From Candidatus Methanoperedens sp. (GTDB taxonomy: Archaea; Halobacteriota; Methanosarcinia; Methanosarcinales; Methanoperedenaceae): a stretch of DNA of 40,067 nucleotides. Below are positions 16,012 through 23,503 of this stretch, one piece after another; within the stretch, counting starts at the first letter, position 1, and each line of letters starts with the position of its first letter. The notes under the pieces are model-generated. The model had not been told where the DNA came from. It did not search any database and was given only the letters and a program-made list of their open reading frames with translations. The stretch spans positions 1-40,067 of the forward strand of contig JAHFDG010000036.1 in assembly GCA_023249105.1 (NCBI GenBank), written 5' to 3'. Both the position numbers and the translations under genes were made by a program.

Positions 16012-17169
16012 ATGTCAGCTGTATTTTTTTATGCAATGAAAGACGTTAAGAAAAACAGGAGAGCGTTTATTTTTATTACCATAGCAATTGCCCTTTCAAC
16101 TGCGAATATAATTATCATAAACGGTCTCGTAGATGGTATGACAGATGATTTAGTAGAAAAAACCATTGAAACTTCATCAGGGCATCTGAGCATTTACCCA
16201 AATGAGCAGGATAGGTATATAGAAGGGCTGGGTATAAAGGAACAAAAACTTGAAGGTATTGAAGGAGTGGTTGCTTATTCTCCAAGAATTACAGCAGGTG
16301 GTGCTGTATCTTATAAGGAAAAATCCAAATCCATAAAAGTATTAGCTCTTGAGCCTTCAAAAGAAAACAGAGTAACAATCCTTTTAAGCAAAATCGATTC
16401 TGGTGAAACCCTTGAGGTCAACGATAGAAACGCAATTTTGATTTCATATAGAGTCGCTGAGGATTTAAAAGCGAAAATAGGGGATGATGCGACAGTGGTA
16501 TTTGAAAATGGTAACACCAAAGTTTTCAGAATTAAGGGAATACTGCGCACAGGTACAGCGATGGACATGAATACGGTTATACTAAATTTCGAAGTAGCTG
16601 AGGAGCAGCTTGCCCTGAACAATAAAGCCTCGATCATTCTCGTTAAACTTTCTGACATGGCTCTTTCCGGGCAATATAAAAATAAGATTGTTCAGGAGCT
16701 TGGAGTACAGAAAGTCAAGGAATGGAAGCAGGAGGTTGAATCCATCCTGAGCACAAAAGAAACATTCAGGAAGATAAGTGCCACCATAAATGCAGTCGGG
16801 TTATTTGCATCCGCAGTTTCTGTAGGTGTGATATTGTATATAAACATCCTGCATAAACGAAGGCAGATAGGTATAATGAAAGCTGTTGGGATGAAGGATT
16901 TCCAGATATTGTCGGTATATATTATCGAGGCGCTGCTTCTCGGAATAATAGGTATACTGATTGGAGATGCACTTGGATATGCAGGCACAAAATACATGGA
17001 AGCTCACCCTTTTTCCGACCCGATTACGGGTACTATGTCACCAAGATTTTACCCTTATCTACTCTATGATGCTTCATTAGTTACTATGCTCACTGTAATT
17101 CTGGCTTCGATGTATCCAGCACTGGTTGCAGGAAGGATGAACATCATAAAAGCAATATGGGGAACTTAA
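16012..17169 (+). CDS. MacB/FtsX-type ABC transporter permease (second paralogue)
   Basis: The 385-residue protein is collinear with the preceding permease: an N-terminal helix (AFIFITIAIALSTANIIII), an extracytoplasmic domain with the shared SSGHLSIYP and YSPRI-A-GG motifs, then three helices and the ending PALVAGRMNIIKAIWGT. IGIMKAVGMKDFQILSVYIIEALLLG is the FtsX-family coupling segment. The pair is clearly a tandem duplication that has diverged throughout. There is no gap to the gene before or after, so all three ABC genes are one operon. Confidence 0.9.
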   Translation: MSAVFFYAMKDVKKNRRAFIFITIAIALSTANIIIINGLVDGMTDDLVEKTIETSSGHLSIYPNEQDRYIEGLGIKEQKLEGIEGVVAYSPRITAGGAVSYKEKSKSIKVLALEPSKENRVTILLSKIDSGETLEVNDRNAILISYRVAEDLKAKIGDDATVVFENGNTKVFRIKGILRTGTAMDMNTVILNFEVAEEQLALNNKASIILVKLSDMALSGQYKNKIVQELGVQKVKEWKQEVESILSTKETFRKISATINAVGLFASAVSVGVILYINILHKRRQIGIMKAVGMKDFQILSVYIIEALLLGIIGILIGDALGYAGTKYMEAHPFSDPITGTMSPRFYPYLLYDASLVTMLTVILASMYPALVAGRMNIIKAIWGT

Positions 17170-17838
17170 ATGAAGATAATAAAAACAAAGGATCTGAAAA
17201 AAATATACTGGCTGGGAAAGATAGAGGTAACTGCCCTTAACGGTGTTGATGCGTCTGTTGAAGAAGGTGAGTTTGTTGCCATCATGGGACCCTCAGGCTC
17301 TGGCAAATCGACTTTTCTAAACATGATTGGCATGCTCGATACTCCAACTTCGGGTGAAATACATATAAATAGCAATGAAGTGACAAAAATGAACAGCAAT
17401 GCGAGGGCGGAGTACAGGCTGAAGCACATAGGCTTTGTGTTCCAGTTCTTCAACCTATTCATGGAACTCACAGCTCTGGAAAATGTGATGTTTCCCATGA
17501 TGCTTTCAGGTCATCCTTTTTACAAAGAAAGAGCAGAGGAGCTACTTGAAATTGTGGGATTAAAAGCGAGGATAAACCACCTGCCTTCAGAGCTTTCAGG
17601 AGGAGAGCAGCAGCGAGTAACCATAGCAAGGGCGCTTGCGAACAAACCCAAACTGTTACTGACAGATGAACCCACTGCAAACCTCGATACTAAAACCACA
17701 AAAGAAATAATGGAAGTTTTCATAAGGCTTAACAGGGAGCAGCACCAGACCATAATCATGGTAACGCATAACCCTGAACTCGGGGCAAAGGCGGACAGGA
17801 TAATACATTTCAAGGACGGGAAGATAGTAGAGGGATAA
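17170..17838 (+). CDS. ABC transporter ATP-binding protein (LolD/MacB type)
   Basis: The 222-residue ATPase has all core motifs: Walker A GPSGSGKST (40-48), Q-loop near FQFFNLFMELTALENV, signature LSGGEQQ (142-148), Walker B LLLTDEP (162-168), D-loop NLD and switch His in MVTHNPELG. The length and the FFNLFMELTALENVMFP segment fit the LolD/MacB/SalX branch, which pairs with FtsX-like permeases. It is co-transcribed with the two upstream permeases and should power export or release at the cell surface together with the PGF-CTERM-like protein. Confidence 0.95.
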   Translation: MKIIKTKDLKKIYWLGKIEVTALNGVDASVEEGEFVAIMGPSGSGKSTFLNMIGMLDTPTSGEIHINSNEVTKMNSNARAEYRLKHIGFVFQFFNLFMELTALENVMFPMMLSGHPFYKERAEELLEIVGLKARINHLPSELSGGEQQRVTIARALANKPKLLLTDEPTANLDTKTTKEIMEVFIRLNREQHQTIIMVTHNPELGAKADRIIHFKDGKIVEG

Positions 17839-17927
17839 TGAAGGTAAAAACAAACTACGACTATAGCCAGAAGAAACTGCTGGGGAATGAGGCTGAGGTA
17901 GAAGTAGCAGAGAATAGATACTCATAA
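17838..17927 (+). CDS. very short ORF after the ABC operon, doubtful
   Basis: An ATG overlapping the ATPase stop by one base (TAATG) opens 29 codons, MKVKTNYDYSQKKLLGNEAE and so on, ending in a TAA. The coupled start supports translation, but there is no recognisable domain. It could be a leader peptide, a small subunit or the 5' remnant of a lost gene. Confidence 0.3.
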   Translation: MKVKTNYDYSQKKLLGNEAEVEVAENRYS

Positions 17928-17999
17928 ATAAGAATAATGACCCAATATAAGTATTAATACAATCAATCCATACCTTCGCGATGTAATTGGGTGATGTAA

Positions 18000-18998
18000 A
18001 TGGTTAGTGATCAGGGCTCAATTGATCAGAAACTCAGAATATACCTTGTAGGCTTTGCTTTCCTTTTATTCTCCATCCTCGTTGTCGGGCTTTTCATCTT
18101 TCTGACCAATCCCTATCAAGCTGTCGGATTTACGCTTTCTTACGTTGCAGGTTTATCCATGATATTCCTACCCTGCACCCTTCCTCTGGCTTTCATCATC
18201 GTACCAATCGCCATGAATGAGAGCCCAAAAAAGGGTTTGATGATGGCGTTATTGTTCGGGGCAGGAATGATGGTCACCTTCAGTTTATACGGAATCGCCT
18301 TTGCCTCTATAGGCGAGATAACAGGCTTGTTAACAGCGAATGTGATTGCCGGGATAGTGGGCGGGGCACTGGCATATGTTTTCGGTCTCTCTGAAGTTGG
18401 TCTGATAAAGATGAAAATCCCGGGGATAGAGTCTGCTTTACCGGGTTTTATTCAAAAGCAGGGAGATTATGTTAAAGTATTTCTTCTCGGGCTTTTACTG
18501 GCAAACGTTGGTATAGGCTGTCCTAACCCTGCTTTCTATGTTCTTCTGACATACGTTATCGGTACGGCAAACATTTTTACGGGCTGGTCTATTATGGCAA
18601 TACATGGTATAGGAAGGGCAACCCCGTTGATCTTTCTGGTCATACTTGGTATCCTTGGAATTAATGCCACATCAAACATTTCAAAAAGAGTGGGCTCGGT
18701 AAGAAAAGCGACGGGCTGGGGAATGATCGTTGTGGGTGCGATCCTGTTCACGATCACTGGATTGTTCAGGGGCTGGTTTGAAGAAAGCGCATTCCATGAA
18801 AGCTGGAATAATATTATAACAGCGCTATCCGGAGGAAGGATAGGTGAGGTTGAGGCGATGAGTTCAGAAAAAAGCATAATCCTTGAGACAGTACCTCAAT
18901 GGCTCGGTCCTTATGTCCTTATCCTTTTACTGGTTGTACCCATAATATGGTATTTCTATAAAAAACAGAAAAAAGAAACGGACAAAGAGGTGATGTAA
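18000..18998 (+). CDS. CcdA/DsbD-type transmembrane thiol-electron transporter
   Basis: The 332-residue protein has about eight membrane segments. Two intramembrane Cys lie in the diagnostic positions: Cys59 in FLPCTLPL, the first helix of repeat 1, and Cys174 in GCPNPAFY, repeat 2. CcdA proteins carry reducing equivalents across the membrane for cytochrome c maturation or extracytoplasmic disulfide reduction. The first helix (LVGFAFLLFSILVVGLFIF) and the C-terminal helix (YVLILLLVVPIIWYFY) flank the core. It overlaps the YHS gene downstream by one base, and a thioredoxin-like gene follows. It may serve the cytochromes at 29.8-35.4 kb, though that is inference. Confidence 0.85.
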   Translation: MVSDQGSIDQKLRIYLVGFAFLLFSILVVGLFIFLTNPYQAVGFTLSYVAGLSMIFLPCTLPLAFIIVPIAMNESPKKGLMMALLFGAGMMVTFSLYGIAFASIGEITGLLTANVIAGIVGGALAYVFGLSEVGLIKMKIPGIESALPGFIQKQGDYVKVFLLGLLLANVGIGCPNPAFYVLLTYVIGTANIFTGWSIMAIHGIGRATPLIFLVILGILGINATSNISKRVGSVRKATGWGMIVVGAILFTITGLFRGWFEESAFHESWNNIITALSGGRIGEVEAMSSEKSIILETVPQWLGPYVLILLLVVPIIWYFYKKQKKETDKEVM

Positions 18999-19144
18999 TG
19001 GCAGTAGACCCTGTATGCGGGATGGAAGTGGATGAAAAAAAGGCAGCTTCGAAGGAGTATAAAGGCAAGAAATATTATTTCTGTTCGCCCACATGCCATT
19101 GGGCATTTGAGATGAAACCTGAACAGTTCATCAAGGAGGGATAA
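18998..19144 (+). CDS. YHS-domain microprotein (second)
   Basis: The 48-residue protein is a bare YHS domain, MAVDPVCGMEVDEKK, then YKGKKYYFCSPTCHWAFEMKPEQF, with Cys7, Cys29 and Cys33. It is close to the protein at 13739 but keeps the canonical PVCGM motif, where the other has PVCKM. The ATG overlaps the CcdA-like stop (TAATG). The thioredoxin-like start is 2 nt downstream, so all three are one translational unit. A metal-binding partner of the thiol system is plausible. Confidence 0.8.
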   Translation: MAVDPVCGMEVDEKKAASKEYKGKKYYFCSPTCHWAFEMKPEQFIKEG

Positions 19145-19145
19145 G

Positions 19146-19376
19146 ATGGTCAGTGTCCAGATACTTACGACTCCATCGTGCTCCAGTTGCGCCGCTGTTG
19201 AAAAAATGCTTGATAAAATGGGAGTGAAATATGAACTGATAGATATTACGAAAAATCCAGAGATATTGCAGAAATATCCAATTATGGCTGCTCCTGGCGT
19301 TGTTATAAACGGGAAACTTGAATTCACAGGAGTGCCAAAGGAAAAGGAACTGGCTGAGAAGATCAAGGATGTATAG
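19146..19376 (+). CDS. small thioredoxin/glutaredoxin-like protein (CxxC)
   Basis: The 76-residue thioredoxin-fold protein has the redox motif C12-S-S-C15 near the N-terminus (TTPSCSSC) and the conserved cis-Pro in AAPGVVING. This minimal form is typical of archaeal MTH895-like thioredoxins. The preceding CcdA-like protein could transfer electrons from cytoplasmic thioredoxin, and this protein could be its donor since it lacks a signal peptide. It is the last gene of a three-gene unit. Confidence 0.88.
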   Translation: MVSVQILTTPSCSSCAAVEKMLDKMGVKYELIDITKNPEILQKYPIMAAPGVVINGKLEFTGVPKEKELAEKIKDV

Positions 19377-19408
19377 GTTTTTAAATATTGAGAAAAAATT
19401 TTTGTGAA

Positions 19409-19430
19409 TTTAAAGCAAAACCCTCATAAA
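19409..19430 (+). promoter_or_regulatory. TTTAAAGCAAAACCC upstream element (SDH protease gene)
   Basis: This begins TTTAAAGCAAAACCC and lies 43 nt before the protease start. The same 15-base core occurs identically at 26150, and TTTAAACCAAAACC occurs before pspA at 22354. An ATAAAATA stretch just downstream could be the TATA box. Confidence 0.4.
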
Positions 19431-19473
19431 ATAAACACGGGAATAAATATTGTTGAACTTTGCGGAGGCGAGC

Positions 19474-20334
19474 ATGTCAGAAAGATGTATTTACTGCGGT
19501 ATGGAAATTGAGGGCGAAGGAATTGCTAAAGAAATAGATGGAGATAAAATAAAGTTCTGCAGCCGGCACTGCGCAGTTATGTTCGAAGGGCTTGAGAAAA
19601 AAGGAAGGATGAAAGTAGTGATCATGGCAGAGCGGAATGCTATAATCGAAGACATAGAAAAGGAAAGGGGTACTAAGGTCATAACATTGATCCACAGAAG
19701 AGAGCCATGGGAAGAAAAGGATGAAAATTATATCAGCATCGAGGATACCGAGCATGTCTTGATGAATATAAGACAGACTTCCAGAGATAAGAATGTGGAT
19801 TTGATTCTCCACACGTCAGGCGGGCTTGTATTAGCCAGTGAAATGATCGCCATGGCAGTTAAGAACCATCCTGCAAAGGTTACAGTTATAATCCCTTTCT
19901 ATGCCATGTCCGGCGGCACGCTCATTGCGCTTGCGGCAGACGAGATTATTATGGAGAAAGACAGCGTGCTTGGACCTGTTGACCCGCAATTAAAGGATAT
20001 GCCTGCAGGCGCCTTGATTTCGCTGCTTGAGAGAAAACCGATAGAAAGCATTTCTGATGAGAACATAATGCTCTCAGAAGAAGCCAGGAAGGGTATAGTA
20101 AGAGTGCAAAAATTTGTAGAATGGCTTCTTGAGGATAAGATGGGAAAAATGAAAGCAAAGAAGCTGGCTGAGTTCTTGACAGGCGGGTACATGACCCACG
20201 ATACATCAATTGTATTCGAGGTTGCAAAGGGGTTTGGCTTGAACGTCAAGCATGGCGTTCCCAAGAAAGTATACGACCTATTCAGGACATTTGAGTTTGG
20301 TGCATGCCCAAGGCCGCAATATGCGAAATATTGA
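19474..20334 (+). CDS. SDH family serine protease (ClpP fold) with N-terminal TRASH/YHS zinc finger
   Basis: The N-terminus has CIYCGM (Cys5, Cys8) and FCSRHC (Cys29, Cys33) in a TRASH/YHS-like metal-binding finger. The rest is a ClpP/crotonase-type serine peptidase (SDH_sah, DUF114): LILHTSGGLVLASEM (about 110-124), catalytic Ser146 in AMSGGTLIALAADE, then DSVLGPVDPQL. The family is related to SppA. Most archaeal relatives have an N-terminal membrane helix; here a metal finger replaces it. I start at the ATG at 19474, which has GGAGG five bases upstream, rather than the TTG at 19450. It follows the thiol cluster under its own promoter. Confidence 0.88.
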   Translation: MSERCIYCGMEIEGEGIAKEIDGDKIKFCSRHCAVMFEGLEKKGRMKVVIMAERNAIIEDIEKERGTKVITLIHRREPWEEKDENYISIEDTEHVLMNIRQTSRDKNVDLILHTSGGLVLASEMIAMAVKNHPAKVTVIIPFYAMSGGTLIALAADEIIMEKDSVLGPVDPQLKDMPAGALISLLERKPIESISDENIMLSEEARKGIVRVQKFVEWLLEDKMGKMKAKKLAEFLTGGYMTHDTSIVFEVAKGFGLNVKHGVPKKVYDLFRTFEFGACPRPQYAKY

Positions 20335-20342
20335 ATTAAGAT

Positions 20343-20993
20343 TTAAACAAATTTTACGCCAAGGTCAGACAAACCATTTCTGATTGCCATATTTATCAGA
20401 AAAGGTGTCAGAGATTCGATCATGCGTGATTCTTTTAATGGCCCACCATCCAGAGGTCTAACGCTGTGTATTTCTCGCGTCAAGTCCATTACAACCTGCT
20501 TTGCATCATTATCATCGCTGCAAATAACCACATCGGCATCAATTTCCAGATCAAGGTTGCATAATTTTCGGTAGGAAAGGTTATGGTAGGCTGACACCAC
20601 TTTTACTCCCGGAAGCATACGCTGGATACGGAGGGCAGCGCATCCCTCTTCTGGCGGTGTGTACTCAAACCACTTGTTCTTCTTCATAGGCACAACAAGA
20701 GAAATAACTATCTGGTTTTTTAAAACCGGGCGCAGGCATTCAATAAGCTCTAATCCGGCCTCGTATGGGACTGAGATAACAACAACATCGGCCTTTTCCA
20801 CTGCCTCTTTGTTACTGGTTCCATCAATACGGCATTCTAAGCCGCGATCAGTGAGCTGGCACACATACCCGCATGCAGCGTTTTTTGCTTTCTCAATATC
20901 TCGTGAGCCGATATATATATCATGACGCTGCGCCCATCTGCAGGCTAATCCTTCACCAATTCTACCCGTGCCGCCTAGGATAGCTATTTTTAT
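20343..20993 (-). CDS. fno: F420H2:NADP oxidoreductase, apparent AUA start
   Basis: The translation matches F420-dependent NADP reductase: the N-terminal Rossmann motif IAILGGTGRIGEGLACRWA, GSRD for the NADP phosphate, VISVPYEAG, and the C-terminal PLDGGPLKESRMIESLTPFLIN and GLSDLGVKF. The family transfers hydride between F420H2 and NADP in the cytoplasm and is 210-225 residues long. This frame gives 216 residues only if it begins at ATA (20991-20993). No ATG, GTG or TTG lies between the upstream TAA and a GTG at 20864, which would remove the whole NADP site. A strong Shine-Dalgarno match precedes the ATA. It follows the tautomerase gene by 31 nt on the same strand. Confidence 0.85.
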   Translation of the reverse strand: MKIAILGGTGRIGEGLACRWAQRHDIYIGSRDIEKAKNAACGYVCQLTDRGLECRIDGTSNKEAVEKADVVVISVPYEAGLELIECLRPVLKNQIVISLVVPMKKNKWFEYTPPEEGCAALRIQRMLPGVKVVSAYHNLSYRKLCNLDLEIDADVVICSDDNDAKQVVMDLTREIHSVRPLDGGPLKESRMIESLTPFLINMAIRNGLSDLGVKFV

Positions 20994-20995
20994 AG

Positions 20996-21005
20996 GACCA
21001 CTTCC
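20996..21005 (-). promoter_or_regulatory. Shine-Dalgarno sequence supporting the AUA start of fno
   Basis: The minus strand reads GGAAGTGGTC, matching 8 of 10 bases of the archaeal consensus GGAGGTGATC. The GGAAG part ends 7 nt before the ATA at 20993, ideal spacing for initiation there. Confidence 0.6.
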
Positions 21006-21024
21006 TGATTAATTGTGCCTTTCT

Positions 21025-21417
21025 TCAAACATCAATCCTGAATCCAATATCCACCTCGGAGGCAGGCTTTCCACCTCTGATGCCCCAGTTCTCTAAAGGC
21101 GGCTCGTGCAGGACGATTATAATATCATCACCCTTTATACCGGGATTCTTAGCAAGATTATTAACTATAGCCTGAAAAAGTTGTTTCTTGGCTTCGATTG
21201 ATCTGCCCTTGAACATCGTTATCTCGATTATCGTAATGTCATCTGTTTTGCTTGATCGGGCTTCGAAATTATCGGCATCAAGCTCATAAAGCCTCTGCTT
21301 CCGGTCATAGTCCGGTATTTTTATTGATTGTACGAGAGCCTGATGAACCCCGTCCAGTAACGCTTTTTTATATTCTTTGGATTTTCCTTCCCGGATCTCT
21401 ATTTTAACAAGTGGCAT
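21025..21417 (-). CDS. tautomerase / 4-oxalocrotonate tautomerase-like protein
   Basis: The 130-residue protein opens MPLVKIEIREGKSKEYKKALLDGVHQAL. This has the Pro1 that acts as catalytic base after Met removal and the first strand-helix of the tautomerase superfamily. The second half (DDITIIEITMFKGRSIEAKKQLFQAIVNNLA) repeats the fold, making it a double-length member as in Tautomerase_2-type proteins. It probably isomerises keto-enol substrates in the cytoplasm; the substrate is unknown. It precedes the F420:NADP reductase by 31 nt, so both are likely co-transcribed. Confidence 0.82.
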   Translation of the reverse strand: MPLVKIEIREGKSKEYKKALLDGVHQALVQSIKIPDYDRKQRLYELDADNFEARSSKTDDITIIEITMFKGRSIEAKKQLFQAIVNNLAKNPGIKGDDIIIVLHEPPLENWGIRGGKPASEVDIGFRIDV

Positions 21418-22018
21418 AACCCTACTGAATTCTGTAATTCATCCTAAATGTTTTATTGCTACACTTCTTTTAAGAGCTATGAAAGCTGCGTTAGTATTTA
21501 CAAAAATTCCAATTTAAACAACGACTAGAGTGATCACTATTCGATCTACATGCTAAGTTAATCCTCGCGCTTATCCTTTTAAGCGCAGGAAGAATGGCAT
21601 TTACATGTTCCCTTGGCAATTTTCTTTACTTTTCTAATCTTCAATGTCTTCACCTCTTTCAAGCAAATTATTTTTATTCTTTAATTGTCTTTTGGTTTAA
21701 GTTTGCAAAATTTTATTAAGTTTTTTCTTTACCTATTTAACCAGAAGTCGCTTAAGATAAGAGATTTATAAGGATACTGGGAGGTGAAAAATAGTATGTA
21801 ACGACTGCAGCAAGCATACAACTTTGTGCAACAGCCTATCCTCATGAGAGCGACATGAAGATTTCGCTATGTGCACTCAGAGTTGTCGCTTGCAAAGCAG
21901 CCGTTCAAGAGCTTATATGCAGAAGGAAAAATCGAAAAAATACAAATAAATGTTCCATATTGTTTAAAACTGATTTGCCTTAATGTTGATGCCCACACAT
22001 TGAGTTGCTTAAGCAGAT
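21418..22018. other. 601-nt gap with promoter-like signals but no convincing gene
   Basis: The stretch contains the palindrome AGTGATCACT at 21529-21538 and a 7-bp hairpin at 21567-21586 (GCGCTTA / TAAGCGC). A T-rich run follows at 21665-21730, then the CTTAAG-type element at 21736, a TATA-like TTTATAAGG at 21765 and a strong GGGAGGTG at 21779. After that ribosome-binding site the nearest ATG is followed directly by TAA. A loose stem, AGCGACA / TGTCGCT (21849-21855 with 21884-21890), lies beyond. It may be a small RNA or a decayed gene. Confidence 0.4.
21736..21763 (+). promoter_or_regulatory. second copy of the TTTAA-CC...CTTAAG...ATAAGAG element
   Basis: It begins TTTAACCAGAAGTCGCTTAA and continues GATAAGAG. 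It matches the element before the YHS gene at 13685 in order and nearly in spacing, sharing TTTAA, CC, AGTC, CTTAAGA and ATAAGAG. It is followed by TATA-like and ribosome-binding sequences but no intact gene. Confidence 0.4.
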
Positions 22019-22213
22019 TCACTTTTCAATAACCAGAGCGCCTATGTATCCGCAGTCCTTACATTGGTACATATATCCAATTTGCCCTCCGAGATAGTAC
22101 GTAACATTACTGGAATTACAGACAGGACATAGCAGGACTGTTTTTGGATGAATTTTCTTCCCTTCTTCCAGAATCAACTCCTCAATTTTGTCGATATCTT
22201 CGTCATTTTCCAT
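22019..22213 (-). CDS. small zinc-ribbon protein
   Basis: The 64-residue protein has an acidic N-terminal helix (NDEDIDKIEELILEEGKKI). A zinc ribbon follows, with CPVC (about residues 29-32) and CKDC (about 51-54). The layout C-x2-C-x18-C-x2-C with the YQCKDCGYIGALVI ending is typical of archaeal small zinc ribbons of unknown function, possibly binding nucleic acid or protein. It is alone on its strand. Upstream of its ATG lies an ACCACGTGGT palindrome at 22246-22255. Confidence 0.75.
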   Translation of the reverse strand: MENDEDIDKIEELILEEGKKIHPKTVLLCPVCNSSNVTYYLGGQIGYMYQCKDCGYIGALVIEK

Positions 22214-22353
22214 TGTACAATTCCATATTTATTAAGTCTTCTTTAACCACGTGGTCATGAGACGCTACCGCTATGAATATTGATGGATAACATAATAAAT
22301 TCATAGCTTCGATTTATTAAAAAACAAAATCAAATCGCTGTATTTTTTCTCAA

Positions 22354-22380
22354 TTTAAACCAAAACCAGCTTAATTAAAG
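22354..22380 (+). promoter_or_regulatory. TTTAAACCAAAACC upstream element (pspA operon)
   Basis: It begins TTTAAACCAAAACCAGCTTA and lies about 70 nt before the PspA start. It belongs with the elements at 13685, 19409, 21736 and 26150. The match to the 19409 and 26150 copies is TTTAAA-S-CAAAACC. Confidence 0.4.
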
Positions 22381-22452
22381 AAGTACTTTTTAGATGGTGA
22401 AAATCAGAAAGAATAATATTGAAATTGTTTGATAAAATAAGGAGAAAAAACC

Positions 22453-23154
22453 ATGGGACTTATAGACAGGATGAGCACAGTTATTAAAGCAAAAGTGAAT
22501 AAAATTTTAAATAAATTCGAAGACCCGAGAGAGACTCTTGATTACTCTTATGAGAAGCAGCTTGAACTCTTACAGAACGTCAAACGCGGAGTGGCTGAAG
22601 TAACTACTGCAAAGAAGCGGCTCGAATTACAGAAGGTAAAACTTGAGCAGAACATAACAAAACTGGACGAGCAGGCACGGGGAGCCCTGAAGGCTGGGAG
22701 GGAAGACCTGGCGAGGATTGCGCTTGAGCGGAAGAGCACATCACTGGCTGAAATAGAGAGTCTCACGAAGCAGATAGCTGATATCGCAAAAGAGCAGGAA
22801 AAACTCATGGCAACGGAAAAGCGCCTGTCTGCAAAGGTAGAGACCTTCCGCTCAACAAAGGAAACCATCAAAGCCCAGTACAGCGCGGCTGAAGCTCAGG
22901 TAAAGATTACAGAATCTGTTAGCGGCATCAGCGAAGAGATGAGCGATGTGGGGCTTGCAGTCCAGCGTGCACAGGATAAAACCGAGGGCATGAAGGCGCG
23001 TGCATCTGCGCTGGATGAACTTGTGGAAGCAGGCACGCTTGAGGATGTTACCGGGGGAACTAAAGACGATATCGATCGGGAACTCTCTAAGATAAAGTCA
23101 AAGGGCGAAGTAGATGAGCAGCTTGAAGCGCTAAAGAAGGAGATGGGAAAATGA
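22453..23154 (+). CDS. pspA: PspA/IM30 family membrane-stress protein
   Basis: The 233-residue protein is almost wholly alpha-helical coiled coil, starting GLIDRMSTVIKAKVNKILNKFEDP, the amphipathic helix and DP hinge typical of PspA/Vipp1. Members polymerise into ESCRT-III-like rods and stabilise damaged membranes from the cytoplasmic side. AAGGAG precedes the ATG by 8 nt. The stop overlaps the start of the PspAA gene by four bases. The operon order PspA, PspAA, HtpX, PspAB matches the known archaeal/actinobacterial arrangement. Confidence 0.95.
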   Translation: MGLIDRMSTVIKAKVNKILNKFEDPRETLDYSYEKQLELLQNVKRGVAEVTTAKKRLELQKVKLEQNITKLDEQARGALKAGREDLARIALERKSTSLAEIESLTKQIADIAKEQEKLMATEKRLSAKVETFRSTKETIKAQYSAAEAQVKITESVSGISEEMSDVGLAVQRAQDKTEGMKARASALDELVEAGTLEDVTGGTKDDIDRELSKIKSKGEVDEQLEALKKEMGK

Positions 23155-23441
23155 TAGTGCGGTTGATGGGAGAGGGACAATACGAGCTTGATAAGAAACA
23201 TCTTGATGTGGTCAATAAAATCGATAATAACATAGTCAAAATTGTTAAAAGAGGAAACGAAAAAGCCGTCAAGATAACCTTCAAGATAGAATTCAAGAAA
23301 CTTACCGACTATGTACGCAAGAATGGAAAAAAGATCCCTGATGAAATCATCACGCCAAGCGATATAATCATACCGCCTGCTGACCTTACGCTTGAGGAGG
23401 CTCGGAAGATTTTCAAGGGTGAAGGGCTGATAGAGGATTAA
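23151..23441 (+). CDS. pspAA: PspA-associated protein PspAA
   Basis: The 96-residue protein opens MIVRLMGEGQYELDKKHLDVV, the characteristic start of PspAA, and has the small mixed alpha/beta fold of that family, ending in DLTLEEARKIFKGEGLIED. It overlaps the pspA stop by ATGA, indicating coupled translation. PspAA is found with PspA in archaea and actinobacteria and is thought to modulate it. No signal peptide is present. Confidence 0.88.
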   Translation: MIVRLMGEGQYELDKKHLDVVNKIDNNIVKIVKRGNEKAVKITFKIEFKKLTDYVRKNGKKIPDEIITPSDIIIPPADLTLEEARKIFKGEGLIED

Positions 23442-23503
23442 GATCATGAATTACAGCTATTTCTAATCTCTACTGAAGTGACGACATTACAGGAGTGTTT
23501 AAA

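Noticed and set aside
19450-19473. Upstream TTG start for the SDH protease
   Set aside because: The GGAGG ribosome-binding site lies between it and the ATG at 19474, so the extension would include the binding site.
21841-21950. Possible tRNA-like arm near GTTCAAGAG
   Set aside because: The T-loop consensus fails, and no acceptor or anticodon stem can be formed around it.
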